A stretch of 64,000 nucleotides of DNA, taken from positions 1 to 64,000 of the forward strand of contig WQWL01000001.1 in assembly GCA_009785345.1 (NCBI GenBank), in the 5' to 3' direction. This stretch comes from Oscillospiraceae bacterium. Its GTDB lineage: Bacteria; Bacillota; Clostridia; Oscillospirales; Oscillospiraceae. Shown here in pieces: positions 51,959-61,240 of the stretch (position 1 is its first letter; every line of letters begins with the position of its first letter). Below the pieces are notes generated by a model. That model searched no databases. It was given only the letters and a program-made list of their open reading frames with translations, and had not been told where the DNA came from. Made by a program: the position numbers and the translations under genes.

Positions 51959-53608
51959 CTATATTTGTATAAATTCCCATGGAAGCTTTTCGTCAACACC
52001 ACGTTTTCTACTTGCGTAATGTTCTGCATCTGTCGAACATTCATCAAATGCTGCTATCCATTTTTCATAAGAGAAATGATCACTCCACGAATCCATTCTT
52101 GCTCCCATTTTCCACACGGCTTCGACTACATTGCCAAGTTGCCTGTCTCCACGAGATAACGCCGCTTCAATGTAGCCTTGTTGTGGTGAATGCCAATTAT
52201 ATGTTATTGATTTTGCTCGAATAGAACTTCTTAATAACTCTACTCTTCTCGAATACTCATCAATAGGTATTTGTGCCTCACGCTGGAAAGGTGTATGGGG
52301 CTTTGGGATAAAGCATGATGTTGACACCGTGATGCGCACACCTCTTTTTTTATTGTTAGTAAAATCACGCCACGTCTGTAGTACTGTATGTGCCAGATCT
52401 GCAATAGCAGTAACATCTTCGTCAGTCTCTGTCGGCAAACCTAACATAAAATATAGTTTTACAGAATTCCATCCACCTTCAAATGCGACACGACATGCAT
52501 TGATGAGATCGTCTTCTTTTATATTCTTATTAATATAATCCCTCAAACGCTGACTTCCGGCTTCCGGCGCAAATGTAAGTCCGGATTTCCTTACTTTCTG
52601 CACTCGTTCCATAAGCTCAATACTAAAATTATCAGCTCTAAGAGATGGTAAGGACAGGTTTACTTTTCTTGGTTCGCACCATTCAAGAAGACCATCGCAG
52701 AGTTCGCTCAAATGCTTATAATCGCTAGTACTAAGTGAAAGTAATGCCAATTCATCATATCCGGAATTTGATATTGCAGCAATCCCCTGCTTTGTCAAGA
52801 GGTCTGGTGAACGAGATCGTACAGGATTACCCGTGTATCCTGCCATGCAGAATTTACACCCTCGAATACAGCCTCTAAATAACTCCAATACAGATCTGTC
52901 ATGAACAATACTTGTAGAAGGAATAATTGAGTCAACAGGAAAATATGCACTATCTAAATCTTCGACAATTCGCTTTTTCACATAAGTTATGCCTTGATCA
53001 TATAGTGATGGTACATATACACCATGCAATTCAGAAGCAGCTTCGAGAAATGCTTTTTTACTATCAGTAGATTTGAATGTATCTACCAATTCAACAACAA
53101 CATCTTCACCTTCGCCAACAACAAACAAATCAATAAACTCAGCCATCGGTTCAGGATTGTAGCTGCAAGCACCACCTGCTATAACTAATGGGCCATCTTC
53201 TTCTCTATCAGCACTTCGCAAAGGTATCCCGGCAAGATCGAGCATATTTAACACATTTGTATACGAAAGTTCATAGCCAATAGTAAATGCAACAATATCA
53301 AAATCACGAATCGAATCATAGCTTTCCAAACCATATAATGGAATTGCGTTTTCACGCATTTCATGCTCCATATCCGTCCATGGTGCAAAGACTCGCTCAC
53401 ACCATACATCATCGATATTATTGAGTGCCCCGTATAAAATTTTTAGTCCAAGATTAGACATTCCAATCTCATAAGTATCGGGAAAGCAAAATGCAACGCG
53501 AACATTGACATTTTGCTTATCCTTAATTATTTGATTATATTCACCACCGGAGTATCTGGCCGGTTTTTGAACTTTGCTCAATACTTTTTCTAGTTTTTGA
53601 CTAATCAT
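51959..53608 (-). CDS. TIGR03960-type B12-binding-like radical SAM protein
   Basis: This 549-residue protein has a degenerate B12-binding-like N-terminal domain (VRVAFCFPDTYEIGMSNLGLKILYGALNN...VIAGGACSYNPEPMAEFIDLFVVGEGED) and a radical SAM core with FRGCIRGCKFCMAGY (CxxxCxxC, near 250). It is the usual partner of the DUF2344 protein that follows by 18 bases. Its substrate is unknown; a role in RNA modification has been suggested from context. It overlaps the stop of the phosphorylase gene by one base. Confidence 0.9.
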   Translation of the reverse strand: MISQKLEKVLSKVQKPARYSGGEYNQIIKDKQNVNVRVAFCFPDTYEIGMSNLGLKILYGALNNIDDVWCERVFAPWTDMEHEMRENAIPLYGLESYDSIRDFDIVAFTIGYELSYTNVLNMLDLAGIPLRSADREEDGPLVIAGGACSYNPEPMAEFIDLFVVGEGEDVVVELVDTFKSTDSKKAFLEAASELHGVYVPSLYDQGITYVKKRIVEDLDSAYFPVDSIIPSTSIVHDRSVLELFRGCIRGCKFCMAGYTGNPVRSRSPDLLTKQGIAAISNSGYDELALLSLSTSDYKHLSELCDGLLEWCEPRKVNLSLPSLRADNFSIELMERVQKVRKSGLTFAPEAGSQRLRDYINKNIKEDDLINACRVAFEGGWNSVKLYFMLGLPTETDEDVTAIADLAHTVLQTWRDFTNNKKRGVRITVSTSCFIPKPHTPFQREAQIPIDEYSRRVELLRSSIRAKSITYNWHSPQQGYIEAALSRGDRQLGNVVEAVWKMGARMDSWSDHFSYEKWIAAFDECSTDAEHYASRKRGVDEKLPWEFIQI

Positions 53609-54444
53609 TAATTTTTGTCTGCTCCAATTTTATATATTGCTTCTGAAACTAATGCTTTGAATTTTGGTGCTGCTTGATCTGCAGTTTCCTGCACTTCTTC
53701 ATGTGTTAATGGTGTCTTTGAAATACCTGCTGCCAGGTTTGAAACACATGATATACCACATATCATTATGCCCATATGATTTGCTGCTACAGCCTCACAA
53801 ACTGTACTCATTCCAACAACGTCGGCACCTAATGCAGCACAAGCGCGAATTTCTGCCGGTGTCTCGAAATTTGGACCTGAAAACTGAATATATACACCCT
53901 CGTGTAATCCAACATTTTGTTCACTAGCAGCTTCTTTAATTCTTAATCTTAATTCTTTAGAATATACTTCACTCATATCTGGGAATCTTGTTCCAAGTTC
54001 TTCAATATTTTCGCCAATTAGTGGTGATGGTACATTATATGATATGTGGTCAGTAATGAGCATGAAGTCACCTGCTGCAAATGCAGGATTAAGACCACCA
54101 ACGGCATTTGTTAAGAAGAGTATTTCCGCACCCATGAGACCCATTAATCGTATCGGCAAAACAACATCATTCATAGGATAGCCTTCATAATAGTGAACAC
54201 GACCTTGCATGGCAACAACAGGAACACCTTTCACATGACCAAATACAAATCGCCCTTGATGTCCTGGCACAGTACTTACAGGAAAGCCTTCTATATCGTG
54301 ATAATTGATGGTTGATACAACATCCATTTCATCAGCATATCCGCCCAATCCCGAACCAAGCACCAGAGCTACTTTCGGAACAAAATCTGTTTTGGACTTT
54401 ACAATTTCCAAGCATTTAATTAATTTTTTGTATGCGTCGTTCAT
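53608..54444 (-). CDS. punA: Purine nucleoside phosphorylase
   Basis: This 278-residue enzyme of the trimeric PNP family splits inosine and guanosine with phosphate to base and ribose 1-phosphate. Motifs are VALVLGSGLGGYADEM (phosphate site), STVPGHQGRFVFG, MQGRVHYYEGYPM, LTNAVGGLNPAFAAGDFMLITDHI, SGPNFETPAEIRA and GMSTVCEAVAANHMG. GGAGG stands 7 bases before the ATG. It heads the minus-strand transcript running into the two radical SAM-related genes. Confidence 0.95.
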   Translation of the reverse strand: MNDAYKKLIKCLEIVKSKTDFVPKVALVLGSGLGGYADEMDVVSTINYHDIEGFPVSTVPGHQGRFVFGHVKGVPVVAMQGRVHYYEGYPMNDVVLPIRLMGLMGAEILFLTNAVGGLNPAFAAGDFMLITDHISYNVPSPLIGENIEELGTRFPDMSEVYSKELRLRIKEAASEQNVGLHEGVYIQFSGPNFETPAEIRACAALGADVVGMSTVCEAVAANHMGIMICGISCVSNLAAGISKTPLTHEEVQETADQAAPKFKALVSEAIYKIGADKN

Positions 54445-54485
54445 AATAGACCTCCATATGATTATTACATTTTAATTCATTGTCA

Positions 54486-54514
54486 AGTATACAGCATAAA
54501 AATTGTAGTTGCAA
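54486..54514 (-). promoter_or_regulatory. Sigma-A-type promoter for punA
   Basis: Read on the minus strand, TTGCAA, a 17-base spacer and TATACT lie 41 bases before the phosphorylase start codon. Confidence 0.6.
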
Positions 54515-54534
54515 TGATATAATACGGTTATTTA

Positions 54535-54562
54535 AGATTGCGGCTCGGAGGCCGCAATGACG
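54535..54562. repeat. 28-base palindromic repeat, copy 1
   Basis: AGATTGCGGCTCGGAGGCCG CAATGACG contains the stem ATTGCGGC / GCCGCAAT and is identical to bases 61331-61358. It lies just past the stop of the D,D-carboxypeptidase gene, where it could act as a terminator or REP element. Confidence 0.75.
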
Positions 54563-54583
54563 GGGATTAGTATTATTTGTAGC

Positions 54584-55591
54584 CTAATTCTCATTCAGAA
54601 ATATTGCAATTTCTCGTATATCAAAATGCTGTGCCATTTCAATATCGAACATACTAATAGGCATAAGCGCATTCTTTACAGGAATATCAAAATCAATAGG
54701 ACGGATTGTATTTCTAAAATAATTTGCAAAAGCAGCACCGTAATTATCAAAGCCATAATCCAGCAAAGTCACGGTGTCCGGAAAACGATAACCGCGAACT
54801 GAACCCATAGTTATGGTTATAATCCTACGTCCATTAAGTGTTGCTGTTCCTGAAAAACACCAGCCTGCCGGATTTGTAAATCCGGTTTTAAAACCATCAA
54901 CACCTTCATAATCTACAAGCAAAGCATTTGTATTAACATACTCAATTTCTTCGAATACAACATACACCTGCGACGTAAAATCAAGAACCTCTGGATGCTC
55001 TACTATAAGTAGACGAGTCATTTCTGCCATTCCTCTTGCAGAAATGCGATTCTCAGGTGAGCCGCCCCAACTGTCATGAAACTCAGCAGGAATGCCGTGT
55101 TCTAACGCCTTTTGGTTCATCCGCCTAATTAGAGCTTCTTCGCTTCCAAAAAGAGCTTCACCTAATGCAATAGTTGCAGCACTTGCAGAACGAACGATAA
55201 CAACATCAAGAAGCTCGCGAATTGAGTATGATGAGTCCAGATGTAATGGAACGTTAGAAAATGCTCTATTAAATGAAAACTCACTTGTACTCTCACTCAC
55301 TTCAACTAAAGTGTCAAGTGTAATATGTCCATCTCTAATTGCATCAAACACAACATGCACAGCAATCATCTTTACCATACTGGCGGGAACTCTAAGCTCG
55401 TCAGCATTATGTTCATATATGACTAATCCAGTATCAAAATCAATAATAATTGCAGCTTCTGAAGTTATCGTATAATCTCCAATAACTCCAGCGAATGCAG
55501 CCGAAGATAGTGAAATGCAAAGTGCAATAACAATGCACAAACATAAAATTATTCTAATGATATTATTTACATTTCTATATCGGCAAATCAT
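54584..55591 (-). CDS. D-alanyl-D-alanine carboxypeptidase (DacF-like)
   Basis: This 335-residue secreted serine peptidase trims peptidoglycan stem peptides. It has a hydrophobic signal segment (IIRILCLCIVIALCISLSSAAFA), the SxxK motif ASMVK (about 70), the KTG motif DGFKTGFTNPAG (about 235) and a short C-terminal region ending in a possible amphipathic helix. The second active-site motif, normally SxN, reads SAS in RSASAATIALGE, an unusual change that may affect activity. It overlaps the rsgA stop by 4 bases. Confidence 0.88.
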   Translation of the reverse strand: MICRYRNVNNIIRIILCLCIVIALCISLSSAAFAGVIGDYTITSEAAIIIDFDTGLVIYEHNADELRVPASMVKMIAVHVVFDAIRDGHITLDTLVEVSESTSEFSFNRAFSNVPLHLDSSYSIRELLDVVIVRSASAATIALGEALFGSEEALIRRMNQKALEHGIPAEFHDSWGGSPENRISARGMAEMTRLLIVEHPEVLDFTSQVYVVFEEIEYVNTNALLVDYEGVDGFKTGFTNPAGWCFSGTATLNGRRIITITMGSVRGYRFPDTVTLLDYGFDNYGAAFANYFRNTIRPIDFDIPVKNALMPISMFDIEMAQHFDIREIAIFLNEN

Positions 55592-56481
55592 TTTTCCTTA
55601 TGTTCCCATTCTTTATATTCCAGAGCCTGCTCATATAATCTTATATAACTGTCATGTCTACTCTTTTGAAGCTTATCGTCATTCAGTGCAGATAAAATCG
55701 CACAGCCTAACTCTTTAATATGAGCACAGTCACGAAAACGACATTGCCCGATATATGGTTCAAACTCAGGAAATAAGTACTGCAAGTTTTCTTTTTCTGA
55801 AATGAACCCAGAATCAAATGCAGAAAAACCGGGCGTGTCAGCGATAAGTGCTCCACAACTTAGCCTGTATAACTCAACATGCCTTGTAGTATGACGTCCT
55901 CTACCAAGCTTCTTGCTAATGTCACCAACTGATATTTCAAAATCAGGTTCAATTGCATTTAGGATGCTCGACTTCCCTACTCCTGAGTTTCCGGTAAACG
56001 CACATGTTGATTTGCGAATCACTTTTACAAGCTCATACACACCTTCGCCTGTCGTTGCACTTGTTCTGACAGTCGCAAAACCAGCATGGGTATAAATAGT
56101 GAAAAGTTCTTCTGCAGAATTAATATCCATCTTATTAATACAAATAATTGGTTCACAATTGCTATTTATTGCAATTACAGTCATTCTATCAATTAGATAA
56201 GTATCTGTGACAGGAATTGCGCCTGATGCAACAATAATCATTTTATCGATATTTGCTAACGGTGGTCTGATAAATGAATTTCTTCGCGGAAGAATATCTG
56301 TAATGATACCTTTTCCTTGCTCTGTTTTTGTGTATGTAACATTATCTCCAACAAGAGGAGTGCTTTTATCAAGGCGGAAACGACCGCGTGCTCTGCATTC
56401 GGTCGTTTCTTCTGAGGATTGTACATAGTAAAATCCACTCATTGCTTTATAGATAATTCCCTCGTAATTATCGGACTTCAT
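55588..56481 (-). CDS. rsgA: Ribosome small subunit-dependent GTPase RsgA
   Basis: This 297-residue circularly permuted GTPase helps late 30S maturation. It has an OB-fold N-terminus (GRFRLDKSTPLVGDNVTYT), the permuted G motifs NKMD (CINKMDIN), GNSGVGKSSILNAI and DTPGFSAFD, and a zinc-binding C-terminus (CRFRDCAHIKELGCAI). It follows prkC at 18 bases, the usual Firmicutes order prpC-prkC-rsgA. The usual rpe gene after it is replaced by the D,D-carboxypeptidase. Confidence 0.95.
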   Translation of the reverse strand: MKSDNYEGIIYKAMSGFYYVQSSEETTECRARGRFRLDKSTPLVGDNVTYTKTEQGKGIITDILPRRNSFIRPPLANIDKMIIVASGAIPVTDTYLIDRMTVIAINSNCEPIICINKMDINSAEELFTIYTHAGFATVRTSATTGEGVYELVKVIRKSTCAFTGNSGVGKSSILNAIEPDFEISVGDISKKLGRGRHTTRHVELYRLSCGALIADTPGFSAFDSGFISEKENLQYLFPEFEPYIGQCRFRDCAHIKELGCAILSALNDDKLQKSRHDSYIRLYEQALEYKEWEHKEK

Positions 56482-56499
56482 TGAATCATGCCCACCTTC

Positions 56500-58368
56500 T
56501 TATTCATCAGGATCTGGCGGATCCGGCGGATCCGGTGGTGGCGGATCCGGTGGTGGCGGATCTGGTGGTGGCGGATCCGGTGATGGCGGTGGAGGAGGCT
56601 CCGGCGTCGGAGGTGGTCCGGTTGAGACATGTACGGCAATTGTTGATCCGGGTGTGACTTGTTCTCCGACACGTGATATAAATATCACATTTCCAGCAGG
56701 TGCATCAGCTTGTAGGTGACTTATATTTGGAGTTAATCCTAACTCAGCAAATTCAGCCACTAGTGCTGCTTCTGTACTTCCAACCATGTTTGGAACAGTT
56801 ACCGGCGTTCTATCAGGACCTGGGCTCACTCTTAGTACAACGGTATCTCCTCTTGCAAGACCTTGTCCTGCTCTTGGAACTGTTTCAATTACAATACCGG
56901 CAAGCTCTTCTGATTCGATAAGAACTTCTTCAAAAACTAAATCTAGTTGAAGTCTTGCTAATTCGTTTCTGGCTGTTGCATTAAGTAAGCCTGTCACATC
57001 CGGCATTTCAACAAGAGGCTCATCACCTTCTGATACAATGAGACGTATAAGGATTCTATCGCCATCAAGAGGCGGTCTGCTACGTTCTCTGCCTGCAGTT
57101 GGATCTTGAGATATTATAACACCTTCAGGTATGTCATTGTTGGGCTCAAATGTCGCTAGAAATTCATATTGTTCATAAAATTCTAAATCAACTCTAACAG
57201 CATCATATCTCATACCGACAAAATTTGGAATTGTTATCGGATCATCATCAGAGCTAAACCAGTCACCTACTGTTGGAAAAACAAAAACCGCAAGAAGAAC
57301 TACTATAAATGCCACCACGACGAAGATACCAACCATTGTAGCTGTACTGGTTGACCTTCTTTTTGAGTCACGGTATTCATTTTCTGTCATTTCTTGCTTT
57401 TTTCTTACAGGAGCAGGAGGTGGAACTTGACGATTCATATTTTGTCTTGGAATTGCTCTTGTTTCATAAGGCTCCTCTATATTTTGGGATTGCCTGTTTG
57501 AAGAACCTGATAGTGCATAATTAAAAACTATCCCCGGCTGTTTACGAAACTCTTCCAAATCATTAAGCATTTCCTCGGCAGATGCAAACCGCATATTTAC
57601 GTCAGATTCCATTGCATGCATTGTTATTTCTTCTAATCCGGCCGGAATATCCGGATTTATATCGCGAGGTAATAATGGAGTCGCGCTTATATGTTGAATC
57701 GCTACTGAAACTGCTGATTCTCCGACAAATGGTAAACGACTGGTGAGCATTTCATACATAACCACACCGACTGAGTAGATGTCAGAACGTACGTCGATTT
57801 TACCACCTTTAGCTTGTTCAGGTGAAATATAGTGCACAGATCCGAGTGCCTCTTGTGTAAGTGTATTTTGAACAGATAATAATCTGGCAATACCGAAGTC
57901 AGCAACTTTAACACTACCATCTTTAAGAATCATTATGTTGTGTGGTTTAATATCACGATGTATAATTCCTCTGGAATGTGCATGCACAAGAGCCTTCGTT
58001 ATTTGAGTTGTGAAATGAAGGGCTTCTTTCCAATTCAGCAAACCTTTTCTGTTAATGTATTGCTTCAAAGTAATACCTTCAATGAGTTCCATTACAATAT
58101 ATTCAGTATTTTCACTGCGACTGACATCATACACAGCAACAATGTTAGGGTGTGATAACATAGCAACCGCTTGTGATTCTGTATAAAAGCGACGTTGAAA
58201 CTCTTCATCATTTGCCAGATCTTCTTTTAAGATTTTAATTGCAACTAAACGGTTTAAGCGATGACATAGTGCTTTATATACATATGCCATACCCCCGACA
58301 CCGATGAGTTCTAAAATCTCATATCGATTATCAAGCTTCATTCCCAAATATTTGTCGTTGTTTTCCAT
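56500..58368 (-). CDS. prkC: PASTA-domain Ser/Thr protein kinase
   Basis: This 622-residue membrane kinase senses muropeptides or lipid II and phosphorylates cell wall and metabolic proteins. The start MENNDKYLG follows AAAGGA by 12 bases. The kinase domain (about 10-275) has GVGGMAYVYKA, VAIKIL, HRDIKPHNI, ADFGIAR and GSVHYISPEQA. A transmembrane helix (TMVGIFVVVAFIVVLLAVFVF, about 355-375) and three PASTA repeats follow, each starting with IPNFVG, MPDVTG or VPNMVG. The end is a Pro/Asp-rich tail of PPPPD units encoded by a tandem DNA repeat. It is paired with the phosphatase PrpC upstream. Confidence 0.95.
   Translation of the reverse strand: MENNDKYLGMKLDNRYEILELIGVGGMAYVYKALCHRLNRLVAIKILKEDLANDEEFQRRFYTESQAVAMLSHPNIVAVYDVSRSENTEYIVMELIEGITLKQYINRKGLLNWKEALHFTTQITKALVHAHSRGIIHRDIKPHNIMILKDGSVKVADFGIARLLSVQNTLTQEALGSVHYISPEQAKGGKIDVRSDIYSVGVVMYEMLTSRLPFVGESAVSVAIQHISATPLLPRDINPDIPAGLEEITMHAMESDVNMRFASAEEMLNDLEEFRKQPGIVFNYALSGSSNRQSQNIEEPYETRAIPRQNMNRQVPPPAPVRKKQEMTENEYRDSKRRSTSTATMVGIFVVVAFIVVLLAVFVFPTVGDWFSSDDDPITIPNFVGMRYDAVRVDLEFYEQYEFLATFEPNNDIPEGVIISQDPTAGRERSRPPLDGDRILIRLIVSEGDEPLVEMPDVTGLLNATARNELARLQLDLVFEEVLIESEELAGIVIETVPRAGQGLARGDTVVLRVSPGPDRTPVTVPNMVGSTEAALVAEFAELGLTPNISHLQADAPAGNVIFISRVGEQVTPGSTIAVHVSTGPPPTPEPPPPPSPDPPPPDPPPPDPPPPDPPDPPDPDE
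56512..56592. repeat. Tandem repeat encoding the Pro/Asp-rich tail of the kinase
   Basis: GGATCCGGTGGTGGC-like 15-base units repeat with small changes in the 3' end of the kinase gene and encode PPPPD units. Such repeats can change copy number by slippage. Confidence 0.7.
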
Positions 58369-58409
58369 ATATGTATCCATTCCTTTCGTAAAAAGCACTT
58401 ATACTAATA

Positions 58410-59153
58410 TTAATTTTTTAATATAACTACTGTAACATTATCTGGTGCGCCTCGTCCTAAAGCCATATCGACAAGTACCTCACAGCTTTCACGAACATTA
58501 GTACCACGCAATAACTCAAATTGTATTTCATTATCGGTCACAACATTTGTGAGACCGTCTGAGCATAAGATAATAATATCATCGGCTTTCATATCAATGT
58601 AAAAAATATCAGGCAGTTCATCGTAACTGGTACCTAGTACACGTGTTATTAAATTTTTACTTGGATGCTGATGTGCTTCGCTACGAGTAATCTCACCTCT
58701 TTGAATCATATCCTCAACAACCGAATGATCTCTGGTTATTTGAGTAATTTTTTCAAATGTAACGTGATACAATCTGCTGTCTCCGACATTTGCTACAACT
58801 ACTCCATCTTGTGTTGATACAGCAGCAGTCAGAGTTGTTCCCATTCCATTAAGCTCTTCATCACTCATGCTTTTCTGGTATACAATGTCATTTGCTACAT
58901 GTACTGCCTCAGTCATAAGTTCAGCAATATACGTCAAATCATGCCCGCTATTATATTCATCAATATGTCTATCCATATGATTCATAAATGTATCTGCTGC
59001 GAGTTCACTTGCAATATTTCCCGCATTAGCTCCACCCATGCCATCACATACAACAAGAACAACAGTATCATTAACTTCACTTGTTGATATTTGAAAGACA
59101 TCTTGATTATGTTTTCTTACTTTACCGCAATCAGTTATGCCCCATAATTCCAT
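58410..59153 (-). CDS. prpC: PP2C-type protein phosphatase
   Basis: This 247-residue metal-dependent phosphatase reverses PrkC phosphorylation. The start MELWGITDCGKVRKHNQD is 38 codons inside the track entry, with AAAGGA 12 bases ahead. Motifs are RKHNQDVF, VVCDGMGGANAGNIAS (metal-binding Asp), GMGTTLTAAV, VANVGDSRLYHV, ITRDHSVVEDMI, ILCSDGLTNVVTD and GAPDNVTVVI. The gene immediately precedes prkC, so kinase and phosphatase are made together. Confidence 0.95.
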   Translation of the reverse strand: MELWGITDCGKVRKHNQDVFQISTSEVNDTVVLVVCDGMGGANAGNIASELAADTFMNHMDRHIDEYNSGHDLTYIAELMTEAVHVANDIVYQKSMSDEELNGMGTTLTAAVSTQDGVVVANVGDSRLYHVTFEKITQITRDHSVVEDMIQRGEITRSEAHQHPSKNLITRVLGTSYDELPDIFYIDMKADDIIILCSDGLTNVVTDNEIQFELLRGTNVRESCEVLVDMALGRGAPDNVTVVILKN

Positions 59154-59227
59154 AATAATTCCATTTCCTTTTGCCCCAAAAAGGCGATGAGTATATAATT
59201 TAATGCCACAAAGCACTGAACTATTTC

Positions 59228-60259
59228 TTATTTCTTGTGTAATACGCGACGGCGAAGTTGACCGCAAGATGCATCTATATCTGATCCCAGGCTGCGACGC
59301 ATGGTATAGTTAGTGTTATTTTTTATAAGTATGTCAGTAAATGCTTTCAATTTTTCTTTAGTGCTTGCTATAAATTTACTTTCATGTACATTACTCAAAA
59401 GTATTAAATTTAAATGACTTGATCTTCTATCTAAAAGCTTGGAAAGCATTTCAGCTTGTGCCTGAGAATCATTAATTCCGGCAATCATTGCGTATTCGTA
59501 AGTGATTCGTCTACCAGTCTTTTCAAAGTATCTTTGACTAGACTCAATGAGATTTTTGACACCTATATTGCGATTGGCAGGCACCAGCATGGACCTAGTT
59601 TCATCATCAGGTGCGTGAAGCGATATTGCCAACGTTGATTGTACATCATATCCCGCTAATCTGTCAATCTTTTCTACTAATCCGCAGGTTGAAATTGTTA
59701 TGTGCCGAGCTCCGACATTCATTCCAGATGGATGACAAATTAGTTGTATAAAACGCATCACATTATCGAAGTTATCAAGTGGTTCACCAATTCCCATGAG
59801 TACAACATTTGAAATGCGCTTGTCTGAATCCATTTGTGTGAACAGAACTTGATCAAGCATTTCAGATGCACTGAGATTTCTCTTAAAGCCATCTAGCGCT
59901 GACGCACAGAATGTACACCCCATTTTGCAGCCGACTTGAGTTGATATACATATGGAATTGCCATGAGAATAACTCATTAGAACACATTCTACAGTCTCGC
60001 TGTCATGCAAACTATAGAGATACTTAACAGTTCCATCAATTTCTGATATTTGTTTCTCGATGAGTGACGGTACAGTTATATAAAATTCATTATCAAGCTT
60101 GTTACGCAGGTCAGTTGATAGGTTAGTCATATCACCAAAAGTAGTAACACCTTTATGCAACCATGAAAACACCTGTTGTGCCCTAAATTGTTTCTCACCG
60201 ATTGAAACAAAATATTCTTTAAGTTCGGTAAGCAAAATAGATTTTATATCTCGCTTCAT
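59228..60259 (-). CDS. rlmN: Dual-specificity RNA methyltransferase RlmN
   Basis: This 343-residue radical SAM enzyme methylates C2 of A2503 in 23S rRNA and A37 of some tRNAs. It has YFVSIGEKQFRAQQVFSWLHKG at the N-terminus, STQVGCKMGCTFCASALDGFKRNLSA (CxxxCxxC), MGIGEPLDN, ITISTCGLV, LAISLHAPDDETR and the catalytic cysteine near the end (GSDIDASCGQLR). The ATG at MKRDIKS is preferred by AAAGA spacing; an alternative start is 4 codons upstream. It sits between fmt and prpC in the usual order, without the rsmB gene often present. Confidence 0.95.
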   Translation of the reverse strand: MKRDIKSILLTELKEYFVSIGEKQFRAQQVFSWLHKGVTTFGDMTNLSTDLRNKLDNEFYITVPSLIEKQISEIDGTVKYLYSLHDSETVECVLMSYSHGNSICISTQVGCKMGCTFCASALDGFKRNLSASEMLDQVLFTQMDSDKRISNVVLMGIGEPLDNFDNVMRFIQLICHPSGMNVGARHITISTCGLVEKIDRLAGYDVQSTLAISLHAPDDETRSMLVPANRNIGVKNLIESSQRYFEKTGRRITYEYAMIAGINDSQAQAEMLSKLLDRRSSHLNLILLSNVHESKFIASTKEKLKAFTDILIKNNTNYTMRRSLGSDIDASCGQLRRRVLHKK

Positions 60260-60287
60260 CTTTGTGCCCATTTCTTTTCAAATCTGT

Positions 60288-61214
60288 TTAGTATAAATGT
60301 TTAGTGCTTAGTGGATTACCTTTGAGAAAATCAGCTGCACTCATTCTTTTTCCACCGGGTGCTTGTAATTCCTTTATGATTATAGAACCGTCGGAGCATG
60401 CAACTTCAATCCCGTGTTCTCCATGAGAAACTATACTTCCCGGAAGTAAGCTTGTCATATTATTTGTCACATCAACAGAAAATGTTTTAACTGTCTTTTC
60501 GTCAATTATCGTTGTTGCGGTAGGCCAAGGTTGAAGTCCCCTCACCATGCACCTAATCTCATGAGCCGTCTTTGACCAGTCTATTGGAGACATGTCTTTT
60601 GTAAGAAGAGGTGCATATGTTACATCATCGTCATTTTGTAGAGTTGGTATAACCGTTTTTGCTTCGATTGCAGAAATAGTCTCAATAAGTAACTCTGCGC
60701 CTAATGTGCTAAGTCTGCTGAACAAATCAGTTGATGTCTCATCGTCACCAATTGGTGTTTTTTTGATAAGAAGTATCTCTCCGGCATCAATTTCTTCAGA
60801 CATGTATTGCGAAGTAACGCCGGTTTCGGTATCGCCATTGATTATTGCATGTTGAATTGGAGATGCTCCGCGATAATTAGGTAATATTGATGCGTGAATG
60901 TTAATACAACCAAGAGAAGGTATGTTAAGAATGTCGCTTGGAATTTTTTTGCCATATGCAACAACAACAATAAGGTCACATTGTAGTCTTTTTACAACGC
61001 TGACTATTTCGTCGTCCTTAAGGGATATAGGTTGATAAATCGGAGTATTATTCATTAATGCAATCTGCTTAACAGGACTAAAGGTAGTTTTCATACCACG
61101 ATTTCTTGGCCTATCCGGCTGTGTAAAAACACCAACAATATCATGACCAACACTATACAGTTTTTCAAGCGATTCCGCCGCAAACTCTGGCGTACCCATA
61201 AATATTATTTTCAT
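60288..61214 (-). CDS. fmt: Methionyl-tRNA formyltransferase
   Basis: This 308-residue enzyme formylates initiator Met-tRNA. It starts at MKIIFMGTPEFAAESLEKL (11 codons inside the track entry). Motifs are GVFTQPDRPRNRG, VVVAYGKKIP, GCINIHASILPNYRGASPIQHAIINGDTETGVT (active-site Asn/His), EEIDAGEIL and the C-terminal RGLQPWPTATT. Def, its downstream partner in N-terminal processing, is encoded just upstream. Confidence 0.96.
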   Translation of the reverse strand: MKIIFMGTPEFAAESLEKLYSVGHDIVGVFTQPDRPRNRGMKTTFSPVKQIALMNNTPIYQPISLKDDEIVSVVKRLQCDLIVVVAYGKKIPSDILNIPSLGCINIHASILPNYRGASPIQHAIINGDTETGVTSQYMSEEIDAGEILLIKKTPIGDDETSTDLFSRLSTLGAELLIETISAIEAKTVIPTLQNDDDVTYAPLLTKDMSPIDWSKTAHEIRCMVRGLQPWPTATTIIDEKTVKTFSVDVTNNMTSLLPGSIVSHGEHGIEVACSDGSIIIKELQAPGGKRMSAADFLKGNPLSTKHLY

Positions 61215-61240
61215 TGTACTCACTTTCATTTTTGACTCAG

